Of a stretch of 64,000 bases of DNA, positions 37,958 through 46,266 are shown one piece after another. The notes beneath the pieces were generated by a model, which saw only the letters and a list, made by a program, of their open reading frames with translations, was not told the origin of the DNA and made no database searches. Location of the stretch: the NCBI GenBank assembly GCA_963711635.1, contig CAVQEZ010000001.1, positions 124,001-188,000 on the forward strand, given 5' to 3'. Made by a program: the position numbers and the translations under genes. The first letter of the stretch is position 1, and every line of letters begins with the position of its first letter. Source of the DNA: CADEED01 sp963711635. Its GTDB lineage: Bacteria > Pseudomonadota > Gammaproteobacteria > Steroidobacterales > Steroidobacteraceae.

Positions 37958-38677
37958 TCAAAGGTCTTCGAGCAGGCGTCCCAGGTGCGATAGTCCGATG
38001 ATGTCGATGAGCACGTGCGCGAATATCAACGGCCACAGCTGGCGCGTGCGCGCGTAGACGAAGCCGTACAGCAACCCCATCGGCACGATGGTCACGATGC
38101 CCACCGGCCCCTGGTAGATGTGATACAGCAGACGCACCACCGTACTCACGTTGATCGCGATCCAAACGCCGCGCGCCTCACGCAAGGCCGTGATGATGTA
38201 CCCCGCGACGAACATCTCCTCGAAAATTCCGTTGACCGTCGAGACGATGAACACCAGCTGCATGCTCACGTTCGGATCGGCGGTGGGATAACGCTGCGCG
38301 CCCGCCTGCATCTGCGCGGGCAGCGCCAGCTCGGCGAGGTACTGCGCGCCCATCGCGACCACGTAGGTGGCCAGCAGCAGCAGCCACCCGATCCCGGTGC
38401 CGCGCCATGAAATATGCAGGCCGACCTTCTCCAGCGTCCAGCCGCGCACGTGCAGGAACCAGATGAGGAATGCGGCCTGTACCAGCTCGAACACCACGAT
38501 GCCGATCAGCACTGCATCGTCGAACACCACCCCACCGCCGCCGGCCGGTGCCGCGGCGCCGCCGGCACCCAGCGACATGATCGACGAGAGGATGGGCATG
38601 CCGAATGCCCCACAGACCACGACCAGGAACTCAACGCCGGGCGGCAGCCGGCGGATGAGGTCGCGCAGCGGCGTCAC
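37958..38677 (-). CDS. CPBP intramembrane glutamic protease family protein
   Basis: 239 aa from GTG 38677, which overlaps the stop of the amidohydrolase gene (GTGA), implying translational coupling. Polytopic membrane protein. Family motifs: the EE pair in VNGIFEEMFVAGYIITALRE, the His in VVRLLYHIYQGPVGIV and FAHVLIDIIGLSHLGRLLED near the end. Known relatives cleave membrane proteins (type II CAAX/Rce1-like) or process peptides. The substrate is unknown. The C-terminus abuts the 516-bp repeat element. Confidence 0.88.
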   Translation of the reverse strand: MTPLRDLIRRLPPGVEFLVVVCGAFGMPILSSIMSLGAGGAAAPAGGGGVVFDDAVLIGIVVFELVQAAFLIWFLHVRGWTLEKVGLHISWRGTGIGWLLLLATYVVAMGAQYLAELALPAQMQAGAQRYPTADPNVSMQLVFIVSTVNGIFEEMFVAGYIITALREARGVWIAINVSTVVRLLYHIYQGPVGIVTIVPMGLLYGFVYARTRQLWPLIFAHVLIDIIGLSHLGRLLEDL

Positions 38678-39987
38678 TGCGCGGCCAGGCCGTAGAGCTT
38701 CATGGCGTTTTCGCGCAGCACCTGGCGCGCGATCTCCAGCGCGCGCTCGCGCGTGATCTCGCCATTCTGCAGCATCGCGGTGAGCGCGATGGCCAGCGCG
38801 CGCCGCGCCTTGCTGGTCATCAGGAATTCTTTCTCTTCCCAGTCGTTCAGCGGGGAATCCGAGTCCGAGTACGCATCGGAGCCGAACAGCACTTTCTCCG
38901 GATGCCAGCTCAACCAGTCGCGCAGCACCGCGGCCAGCTGGTGAGTGCCGAGGTAAAAGGTTTGCGCCGAGAAATCCGCCCAGGTGTTGGGCTTGTCGAG
39001 CATCGCCTGCGCGACGGCGTGATACGGCCAACCGCCGTGCAGCAGCACGAAATTGGTCTTGCGCAATGCGCGCGAGCCGATGGCTTCCTCGAGCAGTCCG
39101 GGGTTGGCCCATGAGTTGTTGAAATAGGGCCCGTCGCCGTTGCCGGTGTGGATGTGCACCACCAGTTGCTGCGCACCGGCCGCGGCCGCGATGGCGCCGA
39201 ATAGATAGTCCTCGAGGGTTTTCTGCTCGGCGGCGGTCAGCGGCTCGGCGCCCTTGATTGCCTTGACGTAGACCGGCGAGGCAGCGGCTTCCTCGACCAC
39301 GGCGAAGTCGAGCGGCCGGGCATAGGCACACAGGAACTTGACTGCCACGGCGCCATTCTTCTTCCAGCGTGCCAGCGTGGCCTGCACGATGTTGACGCGA
39401 TACTCGACCAGCGACGGTGGCGGGCGGCTGAAGCCCACCTCCTTGAGCAGCCTCGTGATGCTCAGCTCGCCGCCCGAGTAGTCCAGCCAGCTGCTGTCGC
39501 CGGCGAACGGCCGCAGCAAGGGATCGGCATACGGCACCCAGCGAAAGCGGCCGTTCATCTGGCCCGCGCCCGGCTGGACCGTGTTGAGCAGCGCGATGTC
39601 GACGCCCGAGGTGTCGAGTACGTTGCTAGGCCAATTGATCCCGCCCTTGGCCACGGTCTGCCGTTTGGCCGTCAACAATTCCTGGAGGTGCGGCAGCTCG
39701 GCATCGCTGTACCCGTAGCCGTAGAGCGCATACCAGGCGGCGCGCCATTCCGGATTGGCGCGTTGCAGCCCGACAACGTCCGGATAGCGGGATTTTCCCA
39801 GCGGATTCTCGTCTTTCCAGCGCGTCACACGCGTCGCGTCCGCCGCATCGCCGTGCATGTGATTGTCGATGGCGCGAATGCGCGTGATGTCCTCGAGCAA
39901 CCTGGCGTCGACGGCATCCTGCGCTTCTGCCCGGGCAAAGATCCCGAGCGCCAGCAGCGCCGCGAGCGCCTTTGTCATGGTTTTCAC
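38674..39987 (-). CDS. Secreted amidohydrolase (TIM-barrel)
   Basis: 437 aa from ATG 39987. Signal peptide MKTMTKALAALLALGIFARA EA. Metal ligands: HMH at residues 43-45 (RAIDNHMHGDAADATRVTRW), His in LVVHIHTGNGDGPYFNNSWA, His in NFVLLHGGWPYHAVAQAM, and Asp in EKVLFGSDAYSDSDSPLNDW. This is the pattern of amidohydrolase_2-type enzymes that hydrolyse or decarboxylate small molecules. Coupled to the CPBP protease gene. Substrate unknown. Confidence 0.88.
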   Translation of the reverse strand: MKTMTKALAALLALGIFARAEAQDAVDARLLEDITRIRAIDNHMHGDAADATRVTRWKDENPLGKSRYPDVVGLQRANPEWRAAWYALYGYGYSDAELPHLQELLTAKRQTVAKGGINWPSNVLDTSGVDIALLNTVQPGAGQMNGRFRWVPYADPLLRPFAGDSSWLDYSGGELSITRLLKEVGFSRPPPSLVEYRVNIVQATLARWKKNGAVAVKFLCAYARPLDFAVVEEAAASPVYVKAIKGAEPLTAAEQKTLEDYLFGAIAAAAGAQQLVVHIHTGNGDGPYFNNSWANPGLLEEAIGSRALRKTNFVLLHGGWPYHAVAQAMLDKPNTWADFSAQTFYLGTHQLAAVLRDWLSWHPEKVLFGSDAYSDSDSPLNDWEEKEFLMTSKARRALAIALTAMLQNGEITRERALEIARQVLRENAMKLYGLAAQ

Positions 39988-40047
39988 GCCATGACTCTAC
40001 ACCGGCGCGCCTCAGGGAGGCGCCCGTTCGGGAGAGGTGCGCGGAAT

Positions 40048-40395
40048 TCAGCGCGACAGTCGGCTCACGTAAGAGCCTTCACCCTCCGAGCACTGGAATT
40101 CCCGGGTCACGCTCCACAGGTCGCAGTTGCCGTCGTCCATGTTGGCGCATTGGCGGATCTGTCCGGCGATGGGTTCGGCCTTGCGGTAGCCCCAGGCATT
40201 GCAGCGGCTCAGCGCCAGCTTCTGTGCCTGCGACTCGCTCATCTGCGGCTGCTGGAATTCCGGGTACTCGTACGACACCCGCACCACGCCTTCTTCGCGA
40301 TTGCCGCCGGCGGGAGTCCATTGCTTGGTGCTGGCACATCCCACGAGGCCCCCGATGACCAACAACATGAACAATGACTGAATGAGGACTTTCAT
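40048..40395 (-). CDS. YecR-like lipoprotein (copy 1)
   Basis: 115 aa from ATG 40395. Lipobox MLLVIGGLVGC (Cys20). Core VVRVSYEYPEFQQPQMSESQ and ALSRCNAWGYRKAEP, plus a C-terminal cysteine pair (GNCDLWSVTREFQCSEGEG). A paralogue with the same layout is at 58634-58945. YecR-type lipoproteins are small outer-membrane-linked proteins of uncertain role. Confidence 0.82.
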   Translation of the reverse strand: MKVLIQSLFMLLVIGGLVGCASTKQWTPAGGNREEGVVRVSYEYPEFQQPQMSESQAQKLALSRCNAWGYRKAEPIAGQIRQCANMDDGNCDLWSVTREFQCSEGEGSYVSRLSR

Positions 40396-40472
40396 GCGCT
40401 ATCTCTCCGGACCGTGAGCAGAGATTGCGCCCTCGCTTCTTAACCGATGCTGAATCGCCCGCTGACGGCGAC

Positions 40473-40774
40473 TCAGTGACGCATGGTCGCCACCGATGGG
40501 TCACTGCGCGCTGGTCGCCGGCCGACAACATCGCGAAATTGTCCGCGAACAACTGCTGACCCATGGTGATGCGGCGCGCGTTCAGCATGGCGTCGCATGG
40601 CCACGTGCCGTCATGCCGGGTCATGACGAAGAGCTGCATCGAAACGCGGCTCGCCGAGGCATTGGTCTGGCCCGGCAGTGTGGTGGTGGCCCAGGCATGA
40701 TGACGGCTCCACGCATCGATCATCCGCGTGATGACGTCCTTGATCGTGGTTTCGTCGCGATCCTGCTGCTGCAT
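40473..40774 (-). pseudogene. Remnant of an SgcJ/EcaC-type (NTF2-like) gene
   Basis: From ATG 40774 the N-terminus TIKDVITRMIDAWSRHHA and the C-terminal part (TTTLPGQTNASASRVSMQLF, ITMGQQLFADNFAMLSAGDQ) resemble SgcJ/EcaC proteins. The middle of the domain (roughly 50-60 residues) is missing and the two parts are fused. Near 40482 one base is lost; restoring it would give VATMRH and a natural TGA at 40473. An internal deletion plus a frameshift makes a functional product unlikely. Confidence 0.6.
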
Positions 40775-40886
40775 GGCTCGACCCCTTCACGCATTTCGAA
40801 GCGTGCAGGTTCTAGAGGAGTCACGGCGGCGCGAGTTCCTGTGCGGCAACGCGCTAATTTGTCGGAGGATGTCCGACAGCGTGCGC

Positions 40887-41564
40887 CTAACTACGGGAGG
40901 GGCGCTTGCGTCGCGACGATGCGACGCCGCCCGGCGCTTCGATGCCCGCCACCAGGCGGAACGCGCGTTCGATCTGCCGGCGAAAGCCGGCGTCTTCCAG
41001 GGCCAGCGGACCGGGCTGGTTGATCAGCGTGTTGTTGAGCGTGCCGCGCACCATCTGGAACGCGAAACGGACTTGCGCGATTTCTTCTTCACGCAGCTTG
41101 CGTGCGAGCAGGCCCGCATAGGTTTCGAGGAAGCGGTCCACCGACTGGCGCCCCAGCTTGCGGAATTCTTCCCAGAACGCCGGGTCTGTCGTGCCTCTCT
41201 TCAGGGCGGCGCGCCAGAAATCCGGGTGATCGAGCACGAATTTGAGATCGCGCTCGATGGCGCGCGCCACGATGGAGTTGAGCGTGACGTCTGCGTACCA
41301 GGAATCCAGCTGGCTGCGGCTCTGCGTGCGCCGCATCTCGGCCAGTGCGTTGAAGTACTGGTCCTTGTCGAAGAAGCGCTGGTAGAACGATCCCACCGCG
41401 CAACCCGCGGCGCGCGCGATATCCGCCACCGACAACTGATCGAAATCCTTGCGCCGCAGGAGTTTGAAGCCGGCGGCCAGCAGGCGGTCGCGCGTCTTCT
41501 GCGAGCGGCCTTGCTTGACCGGGAGGCTGAAACGCGGCGCGGAATCTGGCGGCTCGTGGTTCAT
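40887..41564 (-). CDS. TetR/AcrR-family transcriptional regulator
   Basis: 225 aa from ATG 41564. The N-terminal helix-turn-helix (about residues 19-68) reads SQKTRDRLLAAGFKLLRRKD, QLSVADIARAAGCAVGSFYQ, RFFDKDQYFNALAEM, typical of TetR. The remaining helical domain (SIVARAIERDLKFVLDHPDF, EEEIAQVRFAFQMVRGTLNN) would bind a ligand and dimerise. The C-terminus is Arg/Ser-rich. The secreted protein gene upstream in the same direction is a possible neighbour target. No operator was identified. Confidence 0.9.
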   Translation of the reverse strand: MNHEPPDSAPRFSLPVKQGRSQKTRDRLLAAGFKLLRRKDFDQLSVADIARAAGCAVGSFYQRFFDKDQYFNALAEMRRTQSRSQLDSWYADVTLNSIVARAIERDLKFVLDHPDFWRAALKRGTTDPAFWEEFRKLGRQSVDRFLETYAGLLARKLREEEIAQVRFAFQMVRGTLNNTLINQPGPLALEDAGFRRQIERAFRLVAGIEAPGGVASSRRKRPSRS

Positions 41565-41609
41565 TAGTTCTTATGGGTTCTCGCGAGGTTCGCGAGCGCC
41601 ATAGTACCG

Positions 41610-42254
41610 TCACTCGGTCGCCACCGCCCGCGCCTTGTTCGCCTTGCATTCGGTTTCGAGCATGCCGCCCCGGCATGGAATCTCGAAGGTGCCTTCGATG
41701 TGAATCGGCCGGCGCCCGCTCAGTGCCTCGACGCCATCGATGACGAACGAGCCGGCCACGCCTTGCATGTCGAACCGATCGAGCTTCAGCGTGCCGCTGC
41801 GAGCGTCATACATCTCTTTCTTGAAGGTCAGGCTGCCGGCGAGGATTTGCCCCGGCTTCACCTCGCCGCTGGCCTTGCCCACGATGGAATAGGTACCGGG
41901 CCCAAGCGGCAAGTCCTTCTTCGTGGACGAAAAGGCGGCCAGCGACACGAGGATTTCCGGCGGCCCGTCGTTGCTGCAGTTGATGTCCAGGGGCATGGCG
42001 GACTTGTTGGCGCGCAGCGTCTCCTTCTCTTTCGAGCTCGCCCAGTACACCGAGTGAACGCTGCTGGGTCCCTCGCCCGACAGCGCCACGCCCTTGGGAT
42101 CCCACCAGGTGGTCCATTCGTGCTTCTCCGGCGCCGTCATGCGGATCCTGCAGGCCTCGAGGCGTGCATCGACGGCGCTGGAAGTCACTTCGCCCGCCCC
42201 GAGCACGGCGAGGGCGGCTAACACTGCCAGCGGAATGTGGTGGATCGGACGCAT
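41610..42254 (-). CDS. Periplasmic protein of unknown function
   Basis: 214 aa from ATG 42254. Signal-like N-terminus IPLAVLAALAVLGAGEVTSS. Notable motif MTAPEKHEWTTWWDPKGVAL and a beta-rich remainder (LPLGPGTYSIVGKASGEVKP, RFDMQGVAGSFVIDGVEA). Four cysteines (EACRIRM, INCSND, EIPCRGG, ETECKA) are spaced to form disulfides. It lies 45 bp upstream of the TetR gene on the same strand. Family not recognised. Confidence 0.72.
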   Translation of the reverse strand: MRPIHHIPLAVLAALAVLGAGEVTSSAVDARLEACRIRMTAPEKHEWTTWWDPKGVALSGEGPSSVHSVYWASSKEKETLRANKSAMPLDINCSNDGPPEILVSLAAFSSTKKDLPLGPGTYSIVGKASGEVKPGQILAGSLTFKKEMYDARSGTLKLDRFDMQGVAGSFVIDGVEALSGRRPIHIEGTFEIPCRGGMLETECKANKARAVATE

Positions 42255-42382
42255 GGATTCCTCCGGTATGCGACGCCGCGAATCTCCGGCATCCGGCGCC
42301 GAAAGTCAGCCGCGCGGCATGCCGGATCCCGGTGGGAGGAATCCGACCCACTCGACCGGCCGCGTAGTCCACCGGTGCAATC

Positions 42383-42411
42383 TTGACTCGCAAGATGAAT
42401 GCATGTTCATA
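42383..42411 (+). promoter_or_regulatory. Possible promoter/operator of the sulfatase-TonB receptor locus
   Basis: TTGACT (42383-42388), 17-bp spacer, TTCATA (42406-42411) is an acceptable sigma-70 layout upstream of the sulfatase ATG at 42459. ATGAATGCATGTTCAT (42396-42411) is nearly palindromic and would overlap the -10 box, so it may be an operator. Weak, position-based evidence. Confidence 0.35.
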
Positions 42412-42458
42412 TTTTTGTGAACCGCGATTCATATAAGAACCAATTACGGGGGAGATAC

Positions 42459-43850
42459 ATGTCGCCGAGCCAGACTTTGACGCGCCGGCAGATGCTGGCC
42501 GCCTCGGTGGCCGGCACGCTCGGGCTGGGGCTCGATGCGCGCCGCGCGCGCGCGCAGCCGCGCCCTGCTCCTCCCAACATCGTCTTCATGCTGGCCGATG
42601 ACCTGGGCTATGCGGACCTGAGCTGCTACGGACGCAATTTCTCGACGCCGCGCATCGACTCGCTGGCACGCCATGGCGCGCTTTTGACCCAGGCCTATGC
42701 CAGCTCCGCCGTGTGCTCGGCGACCCGGGTCGCGCTCATGACGGGCCGCGAACCCGGCCGGCTGCGCGTGGGCCTCGACGAGCCGCTGGCCTTCGATCAC
42801 GAGGCCACCATCGGCCTGCCCCCGGACATTCCCACGCTGCCGTCGCTGCTGCGCAAGCTGGGGTATCGCACCTCGTTGTTCGGCAAGTGGCACCTGGGCA
42901 AGCCGCCGAAGTTCGGCCCGATGAAGAGCGGCTACGACCGCTTCTTCGGCATGTACGGCGGCTACTCGTTCTACTTCGGGCACGGCAAGGACGACCCGAG
43001 CCCCATCATCGACGGCGAGCGCATCCTCACCGACCACGGCTATCTCACCGATCTGCTCGCCTCGAAGGCCATCGAGGAGCTGGAAACCGGCGCGCGTGAA
43101 TCGCGCCCCATGTTCCTGAGCCTGCACTTCAATGCGGTGCACTGGCCCTGGGAAGGCCCGGGCGATCGCGCCAAATCGCTATCCATCAAGAATGTCGTGC
43201 ATCGCGATGGCGGCTCGCTCGAAACCTATCGCACCATGCTCGAGAGCCTCGATACCAACGTCGGGCGCGTGCTCGATGCGCTGGACGACCTCGGCCTGGC
43301 GTCCAACACCATCGTGGTGTTCACCAGCGACAACGGTGGCGAGCGCTACTCGGACGTCTGGCCGCTCACGGGCATGAAGGGTGAGCTGCTCGAGGGTGGC
43401 ATCCGCGTACCCGTGGTCGCGCGCTGGCCCGGGCGGATTGCCTCTGGCCTGCGCACGGATCAGCTGGCGGTGACCACCGACTGGCTGCCCACGTTTCTCG
43501 CCGCGGCCGGAGGCGCAGCGGATCCCGGCTATCCGAGCGATGGCGAGAATCTGCTGCCGGTGCTCACCGCTGCCGCGCCGGCGCATTCGCGCACGCTGTA
43601 CTGGCGCTACAAGGCCAACGAGCAGGCCGCCGTGCGTGACGGGCGGTGGAAGTACCTGAAGCTCGGCGGCCGCGAGCACCTGTTCGATCTCGACGCGGAT
43701 CCGCGCGAGCGCACCGAGCTGCACGAAGTGCACCCACAGGAATTCGATCGCCTCAAGCGGCTGTATGCCGCGTGGAGCGCGCGGATGCTGCCGTATCCGG
43801 CGGACGCCCGCAGTTATGACGTCAGATCCGGCACCGCGGATCGTTACTAG
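42459..43850 (+). CDS. Tat-exported sulfatase
   Basis: 463 aa from ATG 42459 (GGGGGAGATAC upstream). Tat signal TLTRRQMLAASVAGTLGLGL. Sulfatase fold: PPNIVFMLADDLGYADLSCY with the metal Asp pair; the FGly site is in SSAVCSATRVALMTGREPGR (C-S-A-T-R, a CxAxR variant of CxPxR). Also YRTSLFGKWHLGKPPKFGPM and FTSDNGGERYSDVWPLTG with the metal Asp-Asn. The Cys must be converted to formylglycine. Nine nt before the TonB receptor gene, so uptake and desulfation of one sulfated glycan or small sulfate ester are probably linked. Confidence 0.92.
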   Translation: MSPSQTLTRRQMLAASVAGTLGLGLDARRARAQPRPAPPNIVFMLADDLGYADLSCYGRNFSTPRIDSLARHGALLTQAYASSAVCSATRVALMTGREPGRLRVGLDEPLAFDHEATIGLPPDIPTLPSLLRKLGYRTSLFGKWHLGKPPKFGPMKSGYDRFFGMYGGYSFYFGHGKDDPSPIIDGERILTDHGYLTDLLASKAIEELETGARESRPMFLSLHFNAVHWPWEGPGDRAKSLSIKNVVHRDGGSLETYRTMLESLDTNVGRVLDALDDLGLASNTIVVFTSDNGGERYSDVWPLTGMKGELLEGGIRVPVVARWPGRIASGLRTDQLAVTTDWLPTFLAAAGGAADPGYPSDGENLLPVLTAAAPAHSRTLYWRYKANEQAAVRDGRWKYLKLGGREHLFDLDADPRERTELHEVHPQEFDRLKRLYAAWSARMLPYPADARSYDVRSGTADRY

Positions 43851-43859
43851 GGGGAGACA

Positions 43860-46211
43860 ATGAACAACCAGAAGCACTCATGGATTCTCACGATCTTCGT
43901 CGCCGCCGCGCTGACGCCCGGCACGGCGGCGTGGGCCCAGTCGGAAGAAGCGACCACGCTCGAAGAGGTGCTGGTCACGGCGCAGAAGCGCGAACAGAAC
44001 GTGCAGGACGTGCCCATCGCAATCGACGCACTGTCGCGCGACAGCATCCTGGCCCAGCGCATCGCCGGACCCGACGACCTGATCAAACTACTGCCGAATC
44101 TCAGCCTCAAGACGGCATCGGCGGTGAATTCCGGCTTCGCGATCCGCGGCGTGGGCACCAACAACTTCCACCTCACCGCGCAGCAGGCCGTGGGACTCTA
44201 TTTCGACGAGGTGTCGCAGGTGACGCCGTTCACCAGCCAGCTCGGCCTGTTCGACATGGAACGCATCGAGGTGCTGCGTGGGCCCCAGAACACGCTGTTC
44301 GGCCGCAATACCACCGGCGGCGCGGTCAATTTCATCACGCGGCGCCCGGACCCCGAGGACGGCACCAACGGTTACATCAACGCCAATCTCGGCAACTTCG
44401 GCAGGCTCGATGGCGAAGGTGCCGTCGGGTTCGCGCTGGGCGAGAACTTTGCAATCCGCGCGGCGGCGCAGATCCAGAGCCGCGACGGTGTGTTCACCGA
44501 TGTGGAATCCGGCGACAAGATCGGCAGCACCGACAAGCAATCCGCGCGCCTGGGATTGGCGTGGGCGCCGTCCGAGTCGACCAACGCCTGGCTTTCCCTG
44601 CACTACGGCAAGAGCGACCCGGAGCGCGTGCCGCGCAAGGCCACCGGTCGTTTCCTGGCCGACAACGTCACGCCCTGCCCCAACAACAATTCCGGCGCCC
44701 CGCAGTTCGACGGCGCCAGCGCCTGCTTCGCGCGCAACAAGACCGGCGTGCTGTACAACCCCTCGCTGGATGGCTGGCGCAATGCGCACGACGCCGCCAG
44801 CAACACCGCGTTGGTGGAGCTCGAGGGCGCGCTGCTGCGCTTCGAACACGACTTCGGCCCCGTGACGCTGGCCAGTCTGACCGGCTACGACAATGTGGAA
44901 CAGCATTTCGGCGATGAGTCCGGCGGCCTGCCGTACATCCAGTTTCAGGCTCAGCAGCAGGGCGACTACCAGACCTTTTCGCAGGAACTGCGACTCACAT
45001 CCAACGACGAAGGCAAGGTGAAGTGGATCGGTGGCCTGTTCTACTCGCACGAGAACGACCACTTCTCGACCACCGCGCGCAACAACGCCGTCGGGCCGCC
45101 AACACTTTCCGTAGTGCCAACCTCGATCTTGAATCAGCGAGGCGACGTCTATTCGGCCTACGGCCAGATCGACGTGGCTTTCACCGACCGGTTCAACCTG
45201 AACTTCGGCCTGCGTTATACCAGTGACGAAAAGACGGGCGACACCACCGTGGTCGCCATGTTCGACACCGACACCGGTCTCGCCACCGGAACCCGGCTGC
45301 CGGAGGACTTTCTCTACAGTCGCGATTTCGTGCTGGCGCATCAGGATTCCTTCCCGACGTTGTGCGCGCCGGGTGTGGTTCCCTGCTCCGGGCCCTGGAA
45401 GCAGGTCAAACAGGACTACAGCAAGACCGGCGGCAAGCTCGGCTTCGACTTCCACTTCAATGACGACATGATGGCCTACGCCAGTTATTCCACCGGCTTC
45501 AAGGCGGGCGCCTTCGACGTGCGCGCACAGGCGGTGTTGTTAGGCACCGGCGACCTGCCGGTGAAACCCGAGGAGCTCGACGCCTACGAGATCGGCCTGA
45601 AGAGCGAATTCCTCGATCGGCGCATGAAGCTCAACCTGACCGCGTTCTGGTATGACTGGAAGGACCTGCAGACCTTCGCAACCATTCCGGGCATCGGCCC
45701 GGCATTCCTGAACCTGCCCGAGTCCACCATCATCGGCCAGGAGCTGGAATGGCAGTTCGCGCCGGGTAACGACTGGCTGCTGCGCCTGTACGGCGCGCAT
45801 CTCGACACGGAAGTCACCGACGTCGGCACGCTGGGTCCCGACGCCGCCATCGAAGGTGCGCCACTGCAGCAGGCACCGGAATGGACCTTCAACGCCGGTA
45901 TCTACAAGGGCTTCCCCATCGGTGAGCACCGGCTGACCGTGGGCGCCAATGCGCGCTACGCATCCGAGCAATGGGGCACGATGAATGAGCGGCCCAACAC
46001 GCTGGTCGACTCGACCACCTTCGTCGACGCCTCCATCGCCTACGAATTCGGCACCGAGAACAAGTACTCGCTGACCGCCTGGGGCGAGAACCTCACCGCG
46101 GAAAAGACCTGCTTCGTGTTAGGCGATCTCGACGGCTTCACGTGGACCAACGCGTGCCAGCCCAACGAAGGAACCGCGCTGTACGGCATTTCGCTGATGG
46201 CGCGCTTCTGA
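43860..46211 (+). CDS. TonB-dependent receptor
   Basis: 783 aa, intact, from ATG 43860 with GGGGGAGACA upstream. Signal peptide (SWILTIFVAAALTPGTAAWA) then a TonB-box-like start (LEEVLVTAQKREQNVQDVPI). Plug domain with SGFAIRGVGTNNFHLTAQQA and MERIEVLRGPQNTLFGRNTT. The 22-strand barrel ends GISLMARF*. It imports a large or scarce substrate using TonB and proton motive force. Coupling to a sulfatase gene points to a sulfated substrate. A perfect hairpin follows the stop. Confidence 0.95.
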   Translation: MNNQKHSWILTIFVAAALTPGTAAWAQSEEATTLEEVLVTAQKREQNVQDVPIAIDALSRDSILAQRIAGPDDLIKLLPNLSLKTASAVNSGFAIRGVGTNNFHLTAQQAVGLYFDEVSQVTPFTSQLGLFDMERIEVLRGPQNTLFGRNTTGGAVNFITRRPDPEDGTNGYINANLGNFGRLDGEGAVGFALGENFAIRAAAQIQSRDGVFTDVESGDKIGSTDKQSARLGLAWAPSESTNAWLSLHYGKSDPERVPRKATGRFLADNVTPCPNNNSGAPQFDGASACFARNKTGVLYNPSLDGWRNAHDAASNTALVELEGALLRFEHDFGPVTLASLTGYDNVEQHFGDESGGLPYIQFQAQQQGDYQTFSQELRLTSNDEGKVKWIGGLFYSHENDHFSTTARNNAVGPPTLSVVPTSILNQRGDVYSAYGQIDVAFTDRFNLNFGLRYTSDEKTGDTTVVAMFDTDTGLATGTRLPEDFLYSRDFVLAHQDSFPTLCAPGVVPCSGPWKQVKQDYSKTGGKLGFDFHFNDDMMAYASYSTGFKAGAFDVRAQAVLLGTGDLPVKPEELDAYEIGLKSEFLDRRMKLNLTAFWYDWKDLQTFATIPGIGPAFLNLPESTIIGQELEWQFAPGNDWLLRLYGAHLDTEVTDVGTLGPDAAIEGAPLQQAPEWTFNAGIYKGFPIGEHRLTVGANARYASEQWGTMNERPNTLVDSTTFVDASIAYEFGTENKYSLTAWGENLTAEKTCFVLGDLDGFTWTNACQPNEGTALYGISLMARF

Positions 46212-46213
46212 TG

Positions 46214-46250
46214 AGCGAGGCGCGCGGGCTACCCCCGCTCGCGCGCCTCG
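46214..46250. terminator. Hairpin between the TonB receptor and epimerase genes
   Basis: GCGAGGCGCGCG (46214-46225) pairs perfectly with CGCGCGCCTCGC (46239-46250) over 13 nt, right after the receptor stop and before the convergent epimerase stop (46267). There is no T run, so it would be a strong stem without a canonical U tract, usable from both sides. Confidence 0.55.
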
Positions 46251-46266
46251 CCACCTTCACGGCGAG

